This document shows, piece by piece, positions 6,824 through 19,400 of a stretch of 47,629 nucleotides of DNA. The notes under the pieces are model-generated. The model was not told the origin of the DNA and searched no databases. It saw only the letters and a program-made list of their open reading frames with translations. The DNA is from a virus: positions 1 to 47,629 of IMG/VR virus record IMGVR_UViG_3300028133_000281, one strand, 5' to 3'. The position numbers and the translations under genes are program-made. The stretch's first letter is position 1. Each line of letters starts with the position of its first letter.

Positions 6824-7864
6824 TTACAAGTTGCTTACTGCTGCATAAGTCGGAGCTGAAACTGTAATACCGTTGTTAGCACGACTAGTCTGAATTGTAC
6901 TTGTTGTAGTACCGTCTACGGCATCTACATATCCAACAGTGTCGTCACCATTTCCGTCAACGCCGTCAGCACCAATGCCATTACCTAGTGCGTGGTCATC
7001 TCTCATTGTTACAGTGAATGTTAACTGTGTTGGGTTACTTGTACTATTTACTTTACCTGTGATCTGGTAGTAGTTACTTGCGTATGCACCAGAACCGTAC
7101 TTGATATAAAGTTGTACTTGGTTTGTTGTTAGTTCGTAAAAACCCTTACCATTACTAGAACCTGTTGATCCTGAACTAGTTAAGTTGTTTAAGTCAAACG
7201 TTAATGTACCCATGGAACTTAATAGTGATGTCCAGTTTGAGTTCTGTGAACCAATTGTGCCTGCGGATGATCCTGATGTGCCGCCGCTTCTTGCGCCTGT
7301 GAATAATATTTTACCACCTGCGTTAAAGAATCCTCTACAATGTGCTTCACTTGAAAATGATACAGTAAATGTATGTGCAATTGCAGGCTCGGATGCGCTG
7401 CCCCAACTAGTTGATCTGCTACTAGCACCATGTGCCGCTGTCGTTAAACTGCCGCTTGGTACTGAAAAGCGATTATCAAAACATGTTTTTGCATCGTTCA
7501 TTAACTGGTTCCAGTGCGCTGCTGTAATTGTATTACCTGCTGCACGGTCTGTTGGACCTGTTAGTGATAGGCCAAGGAATGATCCTATAGCTTGCACTTC
7601 ATCCTGTAGATTTTTAAAACCGTTATCTGTGCTATTTGCACGGATAAGTTCACCTGCTGCAGCATCTAAACTGCCTACAGACTGGTTGTAGCCGTAAATA
7701 CTACTGGCTGTATATGTACCTGTTGTGTGGTCTGCTGGTGTACTCAACTGACGATAAACATTATTCTTCATGTTATCGTAATCTGCGTCATCAATTACAT
7801 CCCCGCTTACAACCTGGGTCATAGTGAAGCCACCTGATACGCTTAGTGCTGATCCGCTTGCCAT
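6824..7864 (-). CDS. Virion structural/fibre protein
   Basis: This 346-residue protein is rich in Ser, Thr, Gly and Asn, as expected for a beta-structured virion protein. The first 135 residues hold two helical modules. One is 'DYDNMKNNVYRQLSTP...GYNQS' and the other 'ITAAHWNQLMNDAKTCFDNRF'. Both resemble short repeats in marine phage structural proteins. The middle carries AHCRGFFNAGGKILFTGARS (about residues 174-193), a phrase I recognise from T4-like marine phage virion proteins, followed by Gly/Ser-rich strands to the end. It is the last gene before the terminator at 6773-6806. AGGAG precedes the ATG at 7862-7864. No enzyme motif is visible. It is likely a fibre or appendage part, but its exact place in the particle is unknown. 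Confidence 0.72.
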   Translation of the reverse strand: MASGSALSVSGGFTMTQVVSGDVIDDADYDNMKNNVYRQLSTPADHTTGTYTASSIYGYNQSVGSLDAAAGELIRANSTDNGFKNLQDEVQAIGSFLGLSLTGPTDRAAGNTITAAHWNQLMNDAKTCFDNRFSVPSGSLTTAAHGASSRSTSWGSASEPAIAHTFTVSFSSEAHCRGFFNAGGKILFTGARSGGTSGSSAGTIGSQNSNWTSLLSSMGTLTFDLNNLTSSGSTGSSNGKGFYELTTNQVQLYIKYGSGAYASNYYQITGKVNSTSNPTQLTFTVTMRDDHALGNGIGADGVDGNGDDTVGYVDAVDGTTTSTIQTSRANNGITVSAPTYAAVSNL

Positions 7865-7893
7865 TGATTATCTCCTACAATTAATAATATTAC

Positions 7894-7901
7894 TATTTAC
7901 C
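7894..7901 (-). promoter_or_regulatory. Weak candidate late promoter element
   Basis: GGTAAATA on the minus strand lies about 29 bases before the ATG at 7864, with a normal AGGAG ribosome site between. It overlaps the last base of the preceding fibre gene. No palindromic box is found upstream, so support is only the 8-mer and its position. Confidence 0.3.
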
Positions 7902-9724
7902 TATTTTACGCCAATAACTGCTTCTACTGTGCCAATATCGCCGTCATTTTTATCTTCTAGGCTCCTACCAATTACTGCTCTTGGATCGTATTCTTCGTCA
8001 CTCATTGCCCATGCAACACCTGGTACTGAAGAGCTAATTAATCTCTCACCCTTCTTAACTTTTCCTACTACTCGAACAGGAACTCTTCCGGTCATAGCAA
8101 TAGCTATTCCATCTGCTTCGCTGTTCATTAAGTATGCAGGAGTTGTCGATACAACACCAAAAACGTCTAAATCGTTATGGTCTGTAGTCTGTGTCATTTC
8201 TGCATCACCGCCGATTTTAACAACAGTGCCTGCTTCGTAATTCTCATCAGCAGTATATTTCTCAGCTAAGTCAGCGTATTTTGCACTTGATGCAACGCCA
8301 TCGAATAGTGTTGCTGTTACTGTTCCGCCAACATCTAAATCGCCGCTAATATCGCCCACTGTAGCATCTAATGTACCAACAAACAATGTACCGAATCTAC
8401 TTGAGGAAGAACCGATATCGTGGTTGCCTGCTGATAGAATGTCACCGCTGTAAGTGTTATTTCCAGAAAATGTGTTGTCGCCGCCTAATGTAGATGCCGC
8501 ACCTGCTGAAGGATCAACTAGTGGGTTTCCGTTTATATCGTAAATTGTTAAACCGTAAACGCCGTTGTCGGTAATCTTTTTGTCACCAGACGCATCTAAG
8601 TATACTTCACTTGACCAAATTTCATCAATCAATGCAGTATTACTGCCATATGTATCAATGTTCAATCCAGTAATGCCGCCACCGTCTTTGATAAAAATGT
8701 TATCCACATATAAATTATCAACTGGAGCTGACTGCTCACCAATATCTAGTAACACTGTAGCACTAGATTTCTTAATGTACCTAGCTGACGAGGATGAAGG
8801 ATTACCAATTTCAATATCGTTAATAAACAATTCACTATATCGATTTGCTGTATTACCCATCGGAACAACGTCAGTGTTGTCTGGTATTAGTGCTGTACTA
8901 GATGCTGTAAATACTTTACTGCCTACTACGTTACCTGACGCAGTAGATATTGCATTTGAAACATCTGCATAGATACTACTGTTTGCTAATGATACTGCTG
9001 TGCCGGCATACTTGTTTCTCAAGTTCATACCAGGTCTAATAGTTGATCCGATACCGTCACTGTCATTAAACTGATTATATAAGTTTACATCACCTAAACC
9101 TTCTACTTTAGCTGGCGCAGTTGTACTAATGTCGAATTGCGCATGGTCACTGAATACAGCCATAATGCTTTCGCCGTCAGTATAGCCTGCGTCTGAACCG
9201 TCACTCACATACATTAAACCTAATACAGCTCTATGTACACCAGTATCATCTACTAGAAAAATTGTTCTAAGACGTGTTCCGTATTTACTCGGGCTTCCCA
9301 AGTTTACATCATTGCTAAATTCGTTTGTAACTTTACCTGCATAACTAGCATCAATAAACTGAGTGCCGTCATGAACTTTTAATTTGTCATCTACTGTATC
9401 GTAGTATGATGTACCCGACTCTACTCCATCTGTTGGCGCTGTCGCACTAACAGTGATACTAGCTCTTCGCCAAGAAGCGCCATCATAGACACGGATTACT
9501 TCCTCTCCCTTGTCGTACCAAAGTTGTCCTTGTAGCAATTGATCGTCGCTTGGTGCTGACGTACTGGCAAAGTTCTCTAAATGTCTTATGGCGTTTTGTA
9601 CAAAGTATTGTCCGTAGCCAGAAACATTACGACCAACCAGTGCAATGCTAAAGGCGGAATTGACTTGACTTGCGGCTACATTAATGGTTTTAGAACCATC
9701 TGTATTTTGTACTGAATATGTCAT
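7901..9724 (-). CDS. Tail fibre / virion structural protein with self-processing-like C-terminal domain
   Basis: This 607-residue protein has an N terminus MTYSVQNTDGSKTINVAASQ that reads as an attachment domain. It includes 'LQGQLWYDKGEEVIRVYDGASWR', a phrase common in marine T4-like virion proteins. The middle (about residues 130-470) is a repetitive beta-rich shaft with repeated 'DIGSSSSRFGTLFV' and 'PMGNTANRYSELFI' type units. Residues 479-607 begin SSAKYADLAEKYTADENYEA and contain GRVPVRVVGKVKKGERL. This C-terminal domain is widespread at fibre tips in marine phages and resembles self-cleaving tip domains (Peptidase_G2-like), although the cleavage site is not evident. It sits between two other structural genes. 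It is likely a trimeric fibre, but whether it is a long-fibre or baseplate-attached fibre is not shown. Confidence 0.75.
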   Translation of the reverse strand: MTYSVQNTDGSKTINVAASQVNSAFSIALVGRNVSGYGQYFVQNAIRHLENFASTSAPSDDQLLQGQLWYDKGEEVIRVYDGASWRRASITVSATAPTDGVESGTSYYDTVDDKLKVHDGTQFIDASYAGKVTNEFSNDVNLGSPSKYGTRLRTIFLVDDTGVHRAVLGLMYVSDGSDAGYTDGESIMAVFSDHAQFDISTTAPAKVEGLGDVNLYNQFNDSDGIGSTIRPGMNLRNKYAGTAVSLANSSIYADVSNAISTASGNVVGSKVFTASSTALIPDNTDVVPMGNTANRYSELFINDIEIGNPSSSSARYIKKSSATVLLDIGEQSAPVDNLYVDNIFIKDGGGITGLNIDTYGSNTALIDEIWSSEVYLDASGDKKITDNGVYGLTIYDINGNPLVDPSAGAASTLGGDNTFSGNNTYSGDILSAGNHDIGSSSSRFGTLFVGTLDATVGDISGDLDVGGTVTATLFDGVASSAKYADLAEKYTADENYEAGTVVKIGGDAEMTQTTDHNDLDVFGVVSTTPAYLMNSEADGIAIAMTGRVPVRVVGKVKKGERLISSSVPGVAWAMSDEEYDPRAVIGRSLEDKNDGDIGTVEAVIGVK

Positions 9725-9745
9725 TTTATGTCCTCTAAATATCCT

Positions 9746-10378
9746 TTAATTTAACTGCACTCTCACAGTGTATATAATTTCGATGCTTCTATTTGCACTT
9801 TTTTGAACAGGGTGAAAGATCACATGCGTTAACATTTTACTATCTGCGGGGTCTGTCGCATAACTTAGTAAACCTAATTCGTCGAAAACGTATAAACCAT
9901 CCTGCGTTGTACTTGAATCGAATGTATCCTGTCCAGCGGGTTCATTATAACCCAACGTACAAGTCATTTTTAAATCTGTATAACTTGCCCCTGTGATAAT
10001 TTCAATCTTATCAGTAGATGTGTTGTTACTTATAACTTTTTCGTATGTACGACTATAAAGAGTCGCACTGTTTTCAAATGACTCACTGACACGTGGGTTT
10101 TTATATAACACCTTGCCAGCACCGTCAACACTAGTAGCACCGTTACCAAAAGCCATAAAATGAATATAGGACCCTGCTTCATTAGTTAGTGCACGGGCAA
10201 TTATATTTGCCATGTTACCATAATGTATAGCATTTCTTTTGTTAACAATTTCTTCTTTTGTCTCTGCATCTCTGATTAAAATATGCCCAGACATCTTGAT
10301 GCCGGCATTTTCGTCGGCCGATTTATTCTTTTCCATATTTTTATTCTGCTCATTCTGCAAATTGCTACTATTGCTCAT
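9746..10378 (-). CDS. Conserved virion structural protein
   Basis: This is a 210-residue protein counted from the ATG at 10376-10378. A GTG 15 bases upstream (10393) would add five residues but lies inside the promoter element, so the ATG is chosen. The first 30 residues are Asn/Gln/Lys-rich and probably disordered. From residue 29 the sequence GHILIRDAETKEEIVNKRNA leads into IHYGNMANIIARALTNEAGS and then HFMAFGNGATSVDG. This block is conserved in T4-like cyanophages in a structural protein of unknown place. The rest is beta-rich and ends RSIEIIYTVRVQLN. Its transcript would start at or near the ATG if the late element works as in T4. The neighbours are the giant virion protein and the fibre gene, so a baseplate-to-fibre connector is plausible. 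Confidence 0.78.
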   Translation of the reverse strand: MSNSSNLQNEQNKNMEKNKSADENAGIKMSGHILIRDAETKEEIVNKRNAIHYGNMANIIARALTNEAGSYIHFMAFGNGATSVDGAGKVLYKNPRVSESFENSATLYSRTYEKVISNNTSTDKIEIITGASYTDLKMTCTLGYNEPAGQDTFDSSTTQDGLYVFDELGLLSYATDPADSKMLTHVIFHPVQKSANRSIEIIYTVRVQLN

Positions 10379-10383
10379 AGTGT

Positions 10384-10415
10384 TATTTATCACTTATTGT
10401 TAAAAACTGTTTTAA
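10384..10415 (-). promoter_or_regulatory. T4-like late promoter with upstream palindromic box
   Basis: GATAAATA on the minus strand (10384-10391) lies 5 bases before the ATG at 10378. Eight bases upstream is TTAAAACAGTTTTTAA (10400-10415), a near-perfect palindrome that overlaps the stop codon of the giant gene (10412-10414). Box, spacing and 8-mer match those before gp25 and gp48. It would drive the three fibre/structural genes separately from the giant gene. Confidence 0.75.
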
Positions 10416-13400
10416 TTACTGTCAAAGTTGTGTAAGAAGTCAACTATACTGTCATTTGACTTCAATACATCTCCTCGGTCTGTTAAACTTGTTGCTTTCT
10501 TAAAGTCTTCTGTTGCTGCATCCCATCCGTTTTCTTCATCAATATCGTATGTCAATGTATGTCCACTACCAGTAAACTCAATAACATTGTCTCCGGTACC
10601 GTCCCAAGCACTGTCTAAACCAACCGATACGTTGCCCGAATCATATGTTAGTCCTGCTGCACTTAGTGAGCCCGAGCCGTCCCACGAATTATCAAGCGGT
10701 ACTGATATCGAGAACACCTCTACTGGTTTCAACCAATTGAAGTCTTCTGGGTCTCTCAGTGCCTCTCCTTTTCCGTTTCTAAGAGCTATGTTTTCTGTTT
10801 CTTCTCCGTTATACAGTTCAGCACCCACTTGCACTAATAAATTAATAGTAGTTCCGCGGACACCTCTTGTAATCCCAGAAATACTTTTATCTAGGACATT
10901 TATTGTTGTGTAACTTATTAACTCGCCTGATAGCCACACACTTGCTGGTCGTGTTGCAGATGCAAATGGAAGATTAGTAATATCATTTAAGTGTATTTTG
11001 TCTTCCCAATTATTTACTTGCTGTGCAACAGTTGTCAATGGATTCATCGATCGTCTATAATAATCAGTTCTACCAAATAGATCCATAACTAGTAGGAATC
11101 TAACATCACTACTTGTTGCGCTAATTTCAGTATTACCCAATGTTGTAATATCCATTACAAGTGTTTCTAGAGGTTCTACAACTATTAACTCTTCTGGACG
11201 ATCTGGGCCCGTTCTGTGTTTGAGGAATGTAGTGCCATCGAATCCGTATACAGTTTCGTTGTCAATTCTGTAATTAACATTGCCTTGTGTGCCTTCATCG
11301 AATATACCAACAAAGTTGTTTACATCAACATCCTTATCCCATATATCAGTATCCCATCCATACACATCAAACCCTAGTGCGTCATTGTACACATAGGATG
11401 GGTGTTGCCCAGGAACTATATCTAAGAACGTTGCGCCGTCAACTAGTTCTGCATTCAATGATCCGCCAACTGCATTTCTTACCATACTAAGAACAGTGTC
11501 TAATTTTCCTGAGTCTATCATGCTAGTAACAATGCTGACATTTTGTATAATGTTTGCATCTACTGCTGCACCCGATCCATATTCTGTCTCGTATGCTTTT
11601 GTTATTTCCTGTCGAATCTCAGGATTGAATTTATAAACACGCTCCGGTGCTGTCCAAACTTGCTCAACATTTGAAATATTTGCAATACTGTTAGACTCTA
11701 CATTTACAAGGTTTTTCGCTATGCTAACGTTAATAGTTTCCATTGTAGGATCATATCCTTCGAAATATGTTAATTCGATCAATGCCCCGTTTTGAGGTAT
11801 ACCTATTCTGTTGTTAACATTCGCGTCATTAGTAAAGGAAAGGAAACTATCTGCAGTGTTAATCGTGTAGTTGATTGTTGGGTCTATGCTAGTAATTTGG
11901 CCGAATGTTCCACTTACATTTCTGTAATCTATATTACGTGTCACATTTACTGTTGTTGTCTTTTCAGCGTCTGCATAAACCTTTGTGTCATTGTATTCGT
12001 TATATCTTATTGATGTAATGACTGCTTCGGTTTCTTCACCTAAAGGCGTTGTATAAATTACCTTGCCACTTGTTATAGTAGACAAGTCAACTGAGTCTAA
12101 TACAGTTGAAGTAGTAGGAACAGCCTGGGAGTTTACAAAACTTTTTATATCATCGAAATCCACAACAATTTGTTCGCTAGTGGTTTTGTTAATAGTAATA
12201 TTTGTATTACCTATGTTGACACCGTTAGAAATAACATTAACTAATTTAACGCCCTGTACTCCAATTGGCATACTATGCCCTGGTGCAATAATAGTAGCTG
12301 TATCGCTTTCATTTATATCCACAAAATACGTTTGCCCGTACAGCGACACTATAGGGCCGTCTGTGAACTCTATAGTACTGTTGCTATTAATAGCAGATGT
12401 TCTATCAGTAATAATTGACACATTAGACAATTCTGTTGTTGTGAATTCAATGTCTGGTGCAATGGACTGTCCAATTTCTTCATCCCACACACCTGGCGCA
12501 GTGTTACTAGGATTATTTGGATCAGTGTCCCATGGATTCAAATCCCAAGATGTATTTGCAACAATGATATTACTCATCTGCTCATCTCTAAGTACAAACT
12601 TGTCGCCTACGTTTTGATTGTGTGCGGTTGTCGTCATGTTAAAGCTAGATATCGCACCGTTTGCATCAATGTCGATGTCAACAATTATAGATGTACCAAA
12701 GTCTGATCTTGCTACGAGATTTGTAAACGATCCTTCGTTTCTAAATACGTTTGCTTCAGCGTCAGTTACGACAGTTTCGACTGTGCCAACCACATTGCTA
12801 ATAAGCTCATTATCAAATGCTGTCGGTGGTACTAAATCACCATCAACTTTCACTTGCAATCTAGTAACATCTTCTACTAGTGTGTTAAAGCTAAATCCGC
12901 TTGAGATGCCATCTGCTCGGAATGTTTCAATTTTTCCACCTGTTGCATTCTCGTACAATGCACCTTTAACACGGTCAAATACAATTTGTGTGCTTGTTTT
13001 ACGCACTTGTGCATTACTGCTCACAAAGCCTGCATACTCACTAGCTGTATTGAGTATGTCGACATCAAATTCGTTTGCAGTATCTAGTATCCTAACTTCT
13101 TTCGATTCCTCATCATAATAAGGAGGTCTATCGAAGTCTGTTGTACTACCAGCTAATATTTCCACTGGAGCTTTTTTAATATCTAAGTAGTTTCTAATCT
13201 TACTACTGTAGGGTTTAACATCATTAAAATATTGTAATGCTTTATCAAAATTATCTACTTTAAAGCCTTTAGTAGGCACTAGATCAGTTTCTTCCTTGAT
13301 AATGTTCAAGTAAGTTGTTTTGAACGCCCAGTCAAGTTCTCCTTGCTCTGAGTATGCATATTTCATCATCTCATAAAAGAACTTGTTCCAATAAATTTCA

Positions 13401-16400
13401 AATGTGTTTATAAACACACTGCTGTAAAGTATACTCAATACTTCACGTATCTCTTTACCCATTTTAGTTGAATTAGCATCAGTATATATGCTTGCTTTCC
13501 ACTCTACAGTTTCATTTTCAATAGCAATTAGTTTGAAACTATTTGTTTTCTTAGCATACTCATACAAACTATATGGTGAGTTACTGTCTTTTTGTACTTG
13601 TATGATACTGAGATCTACTAAATTTTTGATCAAAGCAAACTTAGTATTGTCTGTCACTTTACGTAGAGGTCTATATGTATCATCATAAAATACGTCTGAG
13701 TTGTCGATTTTATTAACTCTTAATTTTTCATACCAGTCGACTTGTTGTAAATATGTAAGATCCGATGGTAGTTGTGTTTGCCAATCTACAAACGTTGTAT
13801 TCATTTTCAATTCTTTAAATATTGAGTTTAGTACATCGTACATTTGCTTTCTAGCTTTACTTAGATCTTTAAACATCGTTTGTCTTGGTCTAAACTTGCT
13901 ACCGTACCGTTCGAATGCACTCAGTCCTTCTCCAGGAACAGTCTGGCCCAGCGCATCCATGCTGGCTAAACTGTCTATTAACTTAACAGACAGTACATCA
14001 GGAACCTTAGAGTTAGGATCACCTTCAGCTGACAATGTCCACGATGTATGCTTTTCAGTGTCACCTTCCATTCTTCTCAAGAACTGTGTGCTAAAAATAC
14101 TTCCATCAGTTTTGATCAGTGGAGCGAGTTGGTTAACGACTATACTATCTGGTGAAATGTAGCCTGCGTAGCTAACTCTTTCTCCGTTAATATCTGAAAG
14201 CAACCGCTCTATTTCAACTGTAGATCTTTCTTTTTGTAAATTATATCTAGCAGTATTACCCACTGTTTCCTTACCGTATACCCAGAAATAGTAATAAACG
14301 GTTGCTTTGCCGCTAGTTTTATTGTAAAATTGCTGCTGTATAAACTCGCCTGTTTCAATAGGGAAGCCGCCACCGGTGTATGCTTCAGGTGGGGTTATAC
14401 TTTCTACCCACTCGTAAATTCTAATAACACTACCCGGGAAATGTTCACCCCATGATGCAGCACGTTCAGTGTTGTTGTAGCCCGTAGGACCATATGTTCC
14501 TTCACCCTGTTCATACCAAGTGTATCGTACTAAATTCGTATTCCACCATCTTCTTCCTATCTGTTTCTTGCCCCATGCACTTCTCGCCATGTCGTACACA
14601 ACAGGATCAGACTTGGTAGTATAGTCAATTTCTTTTTCTATATATCCGGGTATTATTCCCTTGAACGGATCGAATAAGTTAACATCAAATTCTTTTTCTG
14701 CACTTATTTCATCAAATGTAAATACATCCCGTATTAATTTTGTATCGACTAACGGTTCTTGTTTTCTTATGACATTGCCGTTCTGCAAATATGCCCAACC
14801 CTTACCATCGTAATTATCGATCCATGCATGAGAAATATTTGCAAGGTCTAAATTACTTTCTGTAGCATGCCGCATACTCTCCAGCGCATGTACATCTACA
14901 CGCTGTCTGTCTTTGGTATTAGTAGGAATAATACTTGACTGTCCGTCTAAATTAGTGAGCTTGTATTCGTATATGTCGCCTTCGACTTCTGTTGATGCCC
15001 ATAACGGGGTCGACATACTTTCTAGTCTTGTTCGTTGACCGACTGGAATTTGCGACAATGCTGCTTCACCTGCCTGAGGGTATGAGAATCTAATACCTTT
15101 GTTTAGGGTATCTAGGTTAGTTCTCGGATCAGCTCCCAGAGTTGATGTTCCGTCTTGATTAGGTAAATTAACAAGGAAATCTCGCTCGCTTGGGTCGCCG
15201 CCACCGGGGCCGCCGCCTCCGTCAGGATCTTCGACAAATACTTCCCTAAATTTCTCTTTTACTGGCTCGATTTCAGGAATGACCGCGTTTGTTGTTGCTC
15301 CCGTTGGTAAGTTTAGTGCTCTTATCAGTCCAGGATTATATGTATCATCAAATTGAATGCCGTCAATGTCATCGCCTTCGACAACAACTTCTGGCAGACC
15401 ACCTGGTCCAAAATTCAGTGCAGCAGTATATAACGGAAAACCATTGGGATCAGTTGGTGCATAATCGTTTAACGTGTTAATGAAATGCTCGATTGGATCC
15501 GGTGCTTCATATACACCTGGGTCTACTCCAAATTTGCTTAGTGTGTCGGACTTCACTGTGCAATCAGGTAGCGCATGCGCTGTTAAGAATACTCTTCCGC
15601 CAGTGCCGCTTCCACCAATTAGAGGTAGACCACTATCCAAATCGCTCGGGAACTGTTTGTATACCCCTCGTTTTTTCAAACTTAATCTTTGCACTCCGCC
15701 CAATGGATCTACACTGGTCACAATAAATTCTGCTGGCTGTATTTTCTGTAGTGAATTTTGCTGGGATTGATCGAATGCTGGAGAAGATGTAAAATGTTCT
15801 ACCATTAATTCGGCTCCTTCCCCATCACCGATAATGCTAACACTAGTAGCGCCACGCTCAATACTATATCCTGAATTATCTGGGCTAATATTACTGCCTG
15901 AGCCTTTAGTACGCATCAGTATTCTACTGCCGCCAGCTAAGCCAACTATTGCTCCTGTAGCATCAACATCGAGTGTTGCATAGTTTACTCTTGCCTTCTT
16001 TCTACAATCGCCGTTAACAATAATTTTGAGGCCAGCTTTGTTATACCCAGTGCCGCCAGCGACCACTTTTAATGCTACTACCGAAGACAATGCTTCAAAC
16101 GGTCTGTTCGAAGGATTTTGGTCTGACATCAATCCTGCAGCAAGTGCTTCTTGTAGAGTTGCTGGCACGCCGCCTACAACTGTTACTACATCGTCGACTC
16201 GATAACCTGCACCATTCGTTTTTGTTATAGTGGAAGGTGTATGTGACGCTGCTTTTTGTTGTGCAGTAATAGTATTATATATGTAATTAGTTCCGGACGC
16301 TGTTGTATTCGTACTACCAAAATCGCCTGGATTGGCAACAACTTCTGGAGGATCATCTGACGTCTTCGCAGTCATCGGTGGCATATTAATAGTAACACTA

Positions 16401-19400
16401 GAAGTGCGTGTGCTTGTTCCTGCTAGTGACGAACTTTCTGAATATGCATGATTTACGTCTCCACGCACAGTATAGTGTAATACTTCTTTTAAATTACCAG
16501 ATATTCCACAGCCGTTATCAAGCGAGATCGGCGGTGCATCGCAATATGTTGATAACGGTGAAAGCATTACACACGTAGCACCATTAGTTGTATAGCGATG
16601 CGCCTTGAATCGATTAGTTGACTGACTCGCTCCAGCAAGGTTAATAGCATCTATCAGACCCTCTATGTCATGTACACCGGTCATCGAAATTGCAACACCG
16701 TTAACTTTAAAGTTATCTCCTGTGCTAACACCATAAAGTCTGTCATTAGTTACGCTATCCGCAAAGTAGAATCCGTCGTCTGATAAACTTCTAGGATCGT
16801 CGGAAGCAGAGAACGTGTCCGGGCATAGCGGAATTCTACTCTTAGGTTCGCATATTGGCATGTCTGATGTGCCAACTTTTTGCATTACTCCATTTGCATC
16901 TTTTTTCAACGCAGTCACAGTCAGTATCGGTGTAGTAGATGCAGCTTGATTAGACTTTAAGGAACTATACGGATTACTTGCAACAACACTGTTGTTTGCT
17001 TTGGCTTTTCCAGCAATAGTTTTTTGATAATCAATTTGTTGAATGCCTGACACTGTCGGAACTGATGCCGTAATAGGCATTGGTCCTACAATTGTATTTG
17101 TTACGTTCATCTTATTACCGTAGATACCAGTTCCAGGATCAATAGTCCCAGGATCAACAAATACGATTCCATTTGAATCAGCTGAATTTGTTGGTGTACG
17201 GCTGGCATATCCTGTTAGTGAACTAGCAGACGGTGTAGCAAATGGGTTGCCAGACAAACGTCTAGAATTTGTTGTTATAGCTTGACTTATTCCAGCCGGA
17301 GCAACATTAGGGATGCCAATAAATCCGGTCCAGATTGGTGAAGGAATAATAGCTGCCGTCGATGATCCAGCTGAGGCATTGCCGCCCATGATTTGTTTTC
17401 TAGGCACAGTGTTTGTGCCGTCTGTAGGCAGAGTGTTTTCATTTACAATTAACACAGCAAAACACTCGTGTGCATGCGAAGACGTTTGGCTTTCCGTTGT
17501 AAACGTAATAAATCTTCCTTGTGTTGCGTCATATGTGAAAGTAAACTTGCCGGCCCATTTGACGAAACCAGTTGTACCAGTTTTAACAAAGGGTCTAAAG
17601 GTACTCGAGTTGTTGAAAGAATCAGATAGGTCTGTATCTCTACTGCCCTGGAACGCAGACTCTTCAGCCTTAGTCAAGTTAGTGAGTGAAGAATATGTTC
17701 CGCTCGCCTTAACGCCACCAACTTCAACACGTTGACCTCCTAGAGAACTGTGTTGATACACTCGTGTTCGGTCATCAGCACCCGCATGATTAAACATCAC
17801 AGTTATTGTGTATGTTTGCGAGTCATCTTCCGTGAGTTGATATGTAACGGAAGTTGTTGTTGCCTTATCTTTATTCGGGTTATCCCAATATACTCCTACA
17901 TTTTCTGTGCGTATTGGCGGAGGTGGAATAACTATATCTTCACATTGGCCAGTGGTTGTATTGTATAATTGGTCTGGGCCACATGTGGGAATATCGTCGA
18001 CACAAACACCATTTTCTAAGTGCTGTCCAGGCGGACATGTAGGGGGTGGTGGGTCTGTGCATATCGGATCTACATAACCAATTTCAGCATTTGCTAGTAG
18101 TCCAGTACTGGGTGTACAACTGCCTGAAGCTTGCTGTGCCAGTGCACTGATGTTTAATCCATTGGTTGCGCCACCTGTACTTGTACTAATTAAAGCATTT
18201 TTATTAATAAGACCTATTGCTTGAGCGCCTGTAGGATTGCCGCCTGTTACATGTCCGAAAGTTAAGCCGTCTACTACACCTGCGCCGCTAAACGATGTTG
18301 ATGACGGTGATGAGGATGCCATTTTGCCACTGTTTAGACTAGATTTTCCAGGTCCACGGATTGCTTGTGTGTTGCCTAATAAACCGTTGAACATATCAAT
18401 AGGTGAGCCGGTTGTGTTCTGTGTTGAAGGATCATAGCCTACCGCTGCATAAAAAGATGTTGTCCATCCAGCAGCCATTTGCTGTGATGCTTCGTTAGCT
18501 GTGTATGGCTTAAAGCCATTACTAGTAAAATTGTTTAGTAACAGATCTGATAGTGTACCAGGTCCTTGATTTGCACCAGGTCCCCATGACGTTTCTTTAT
18601 TCGCTGGGTTGTACGAAGCGCCGCCGAGACTATATCCGCCGTCTAATGATTTGCCTTGTGCAGCTAAAGCGTACCCTGCGTTTGGCATCGTTTGTAAAAC
18701 TTGATTAGGTAACAGTGTAGCGTTTTGCATACCGCTTTGGAAGCCAGCATATGCTGTGATCATAGCCAGCTGGTCCGAAGGAGTCATTGTCCCTGATCCT
18801 AATTGATCATACATCATCTGTATTGGATCTTGTGCACCTGTTTTTGGTGGGGATACAATAGTTGATCCACCACCCGGAACATTTGTATTTGGATCACCGG
18901 TTTGGGGTGGTAGCACTGATGCAGGTGGCGCAGTACTGCCACCGCCGTTGCCAACTGGGGCGATGCTACCTGGAGGAGTGTACCCGGGCGGCATAATTGG
19001 CCCGAATTGCACACCGGGTGTTGCCGGGATTGTAACAGGTGTACCTGTTCCCGGTGAAGGAACTGTGGGGTTTGGGGTAAAGCCACCGCCTCTGCCAGGA
19101 GCTCCATAGCCGCCTCTGCCTCCACGGCCACCGCGAGTGCCGACTGGTCCGCCAATATTAGGGTTGACAGGTATGTGCCCTGTTCCTATTCCGCTAGAAA
19201 TTAGATTCTTTGTAGCGTTGTCTAATCCACTAAAGTTGCCGAATCCATCCAAGGCGGGCATGACCATTCCGAACGATCCGCGTTTGTAAACACTGCCTTC
19301 TTTTGCTTCTTTGATCCGTTTTAATTCTCTAATATATTCATCGACACCAAAGGACGGATAAACACCCTTAAATATTTCTGCGCCGTTAATAACAATATCG

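Noticed and set aside
7185-7691. Plus-strand 168-codon frame
   Set aside because: It lies entirely antisense to a clear structural gene; its composition mirrors that gene and there is no ribosome site.
10379-10393. GTG start at 10393 for the structural gene
   Set aside because: It lies inside the GATAAATA promoter element. The ATG at 10378 matches the 5-base spacing seen at other genes.
12063-13118. Two consecutive plus-strand frames of 184 and 166 codons
   Set aside because: They are antisense to the giant gene, whose frame is continuous, and have no homology I can recognise. They arise from its low stop density on the opposite strand.
18814-19155. Minus-strand 113-codon Ala/Gln-rich frame
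   Set aside because: It is an out-of-frame reading of the glycine/proline-rich hinge of the giant gene.
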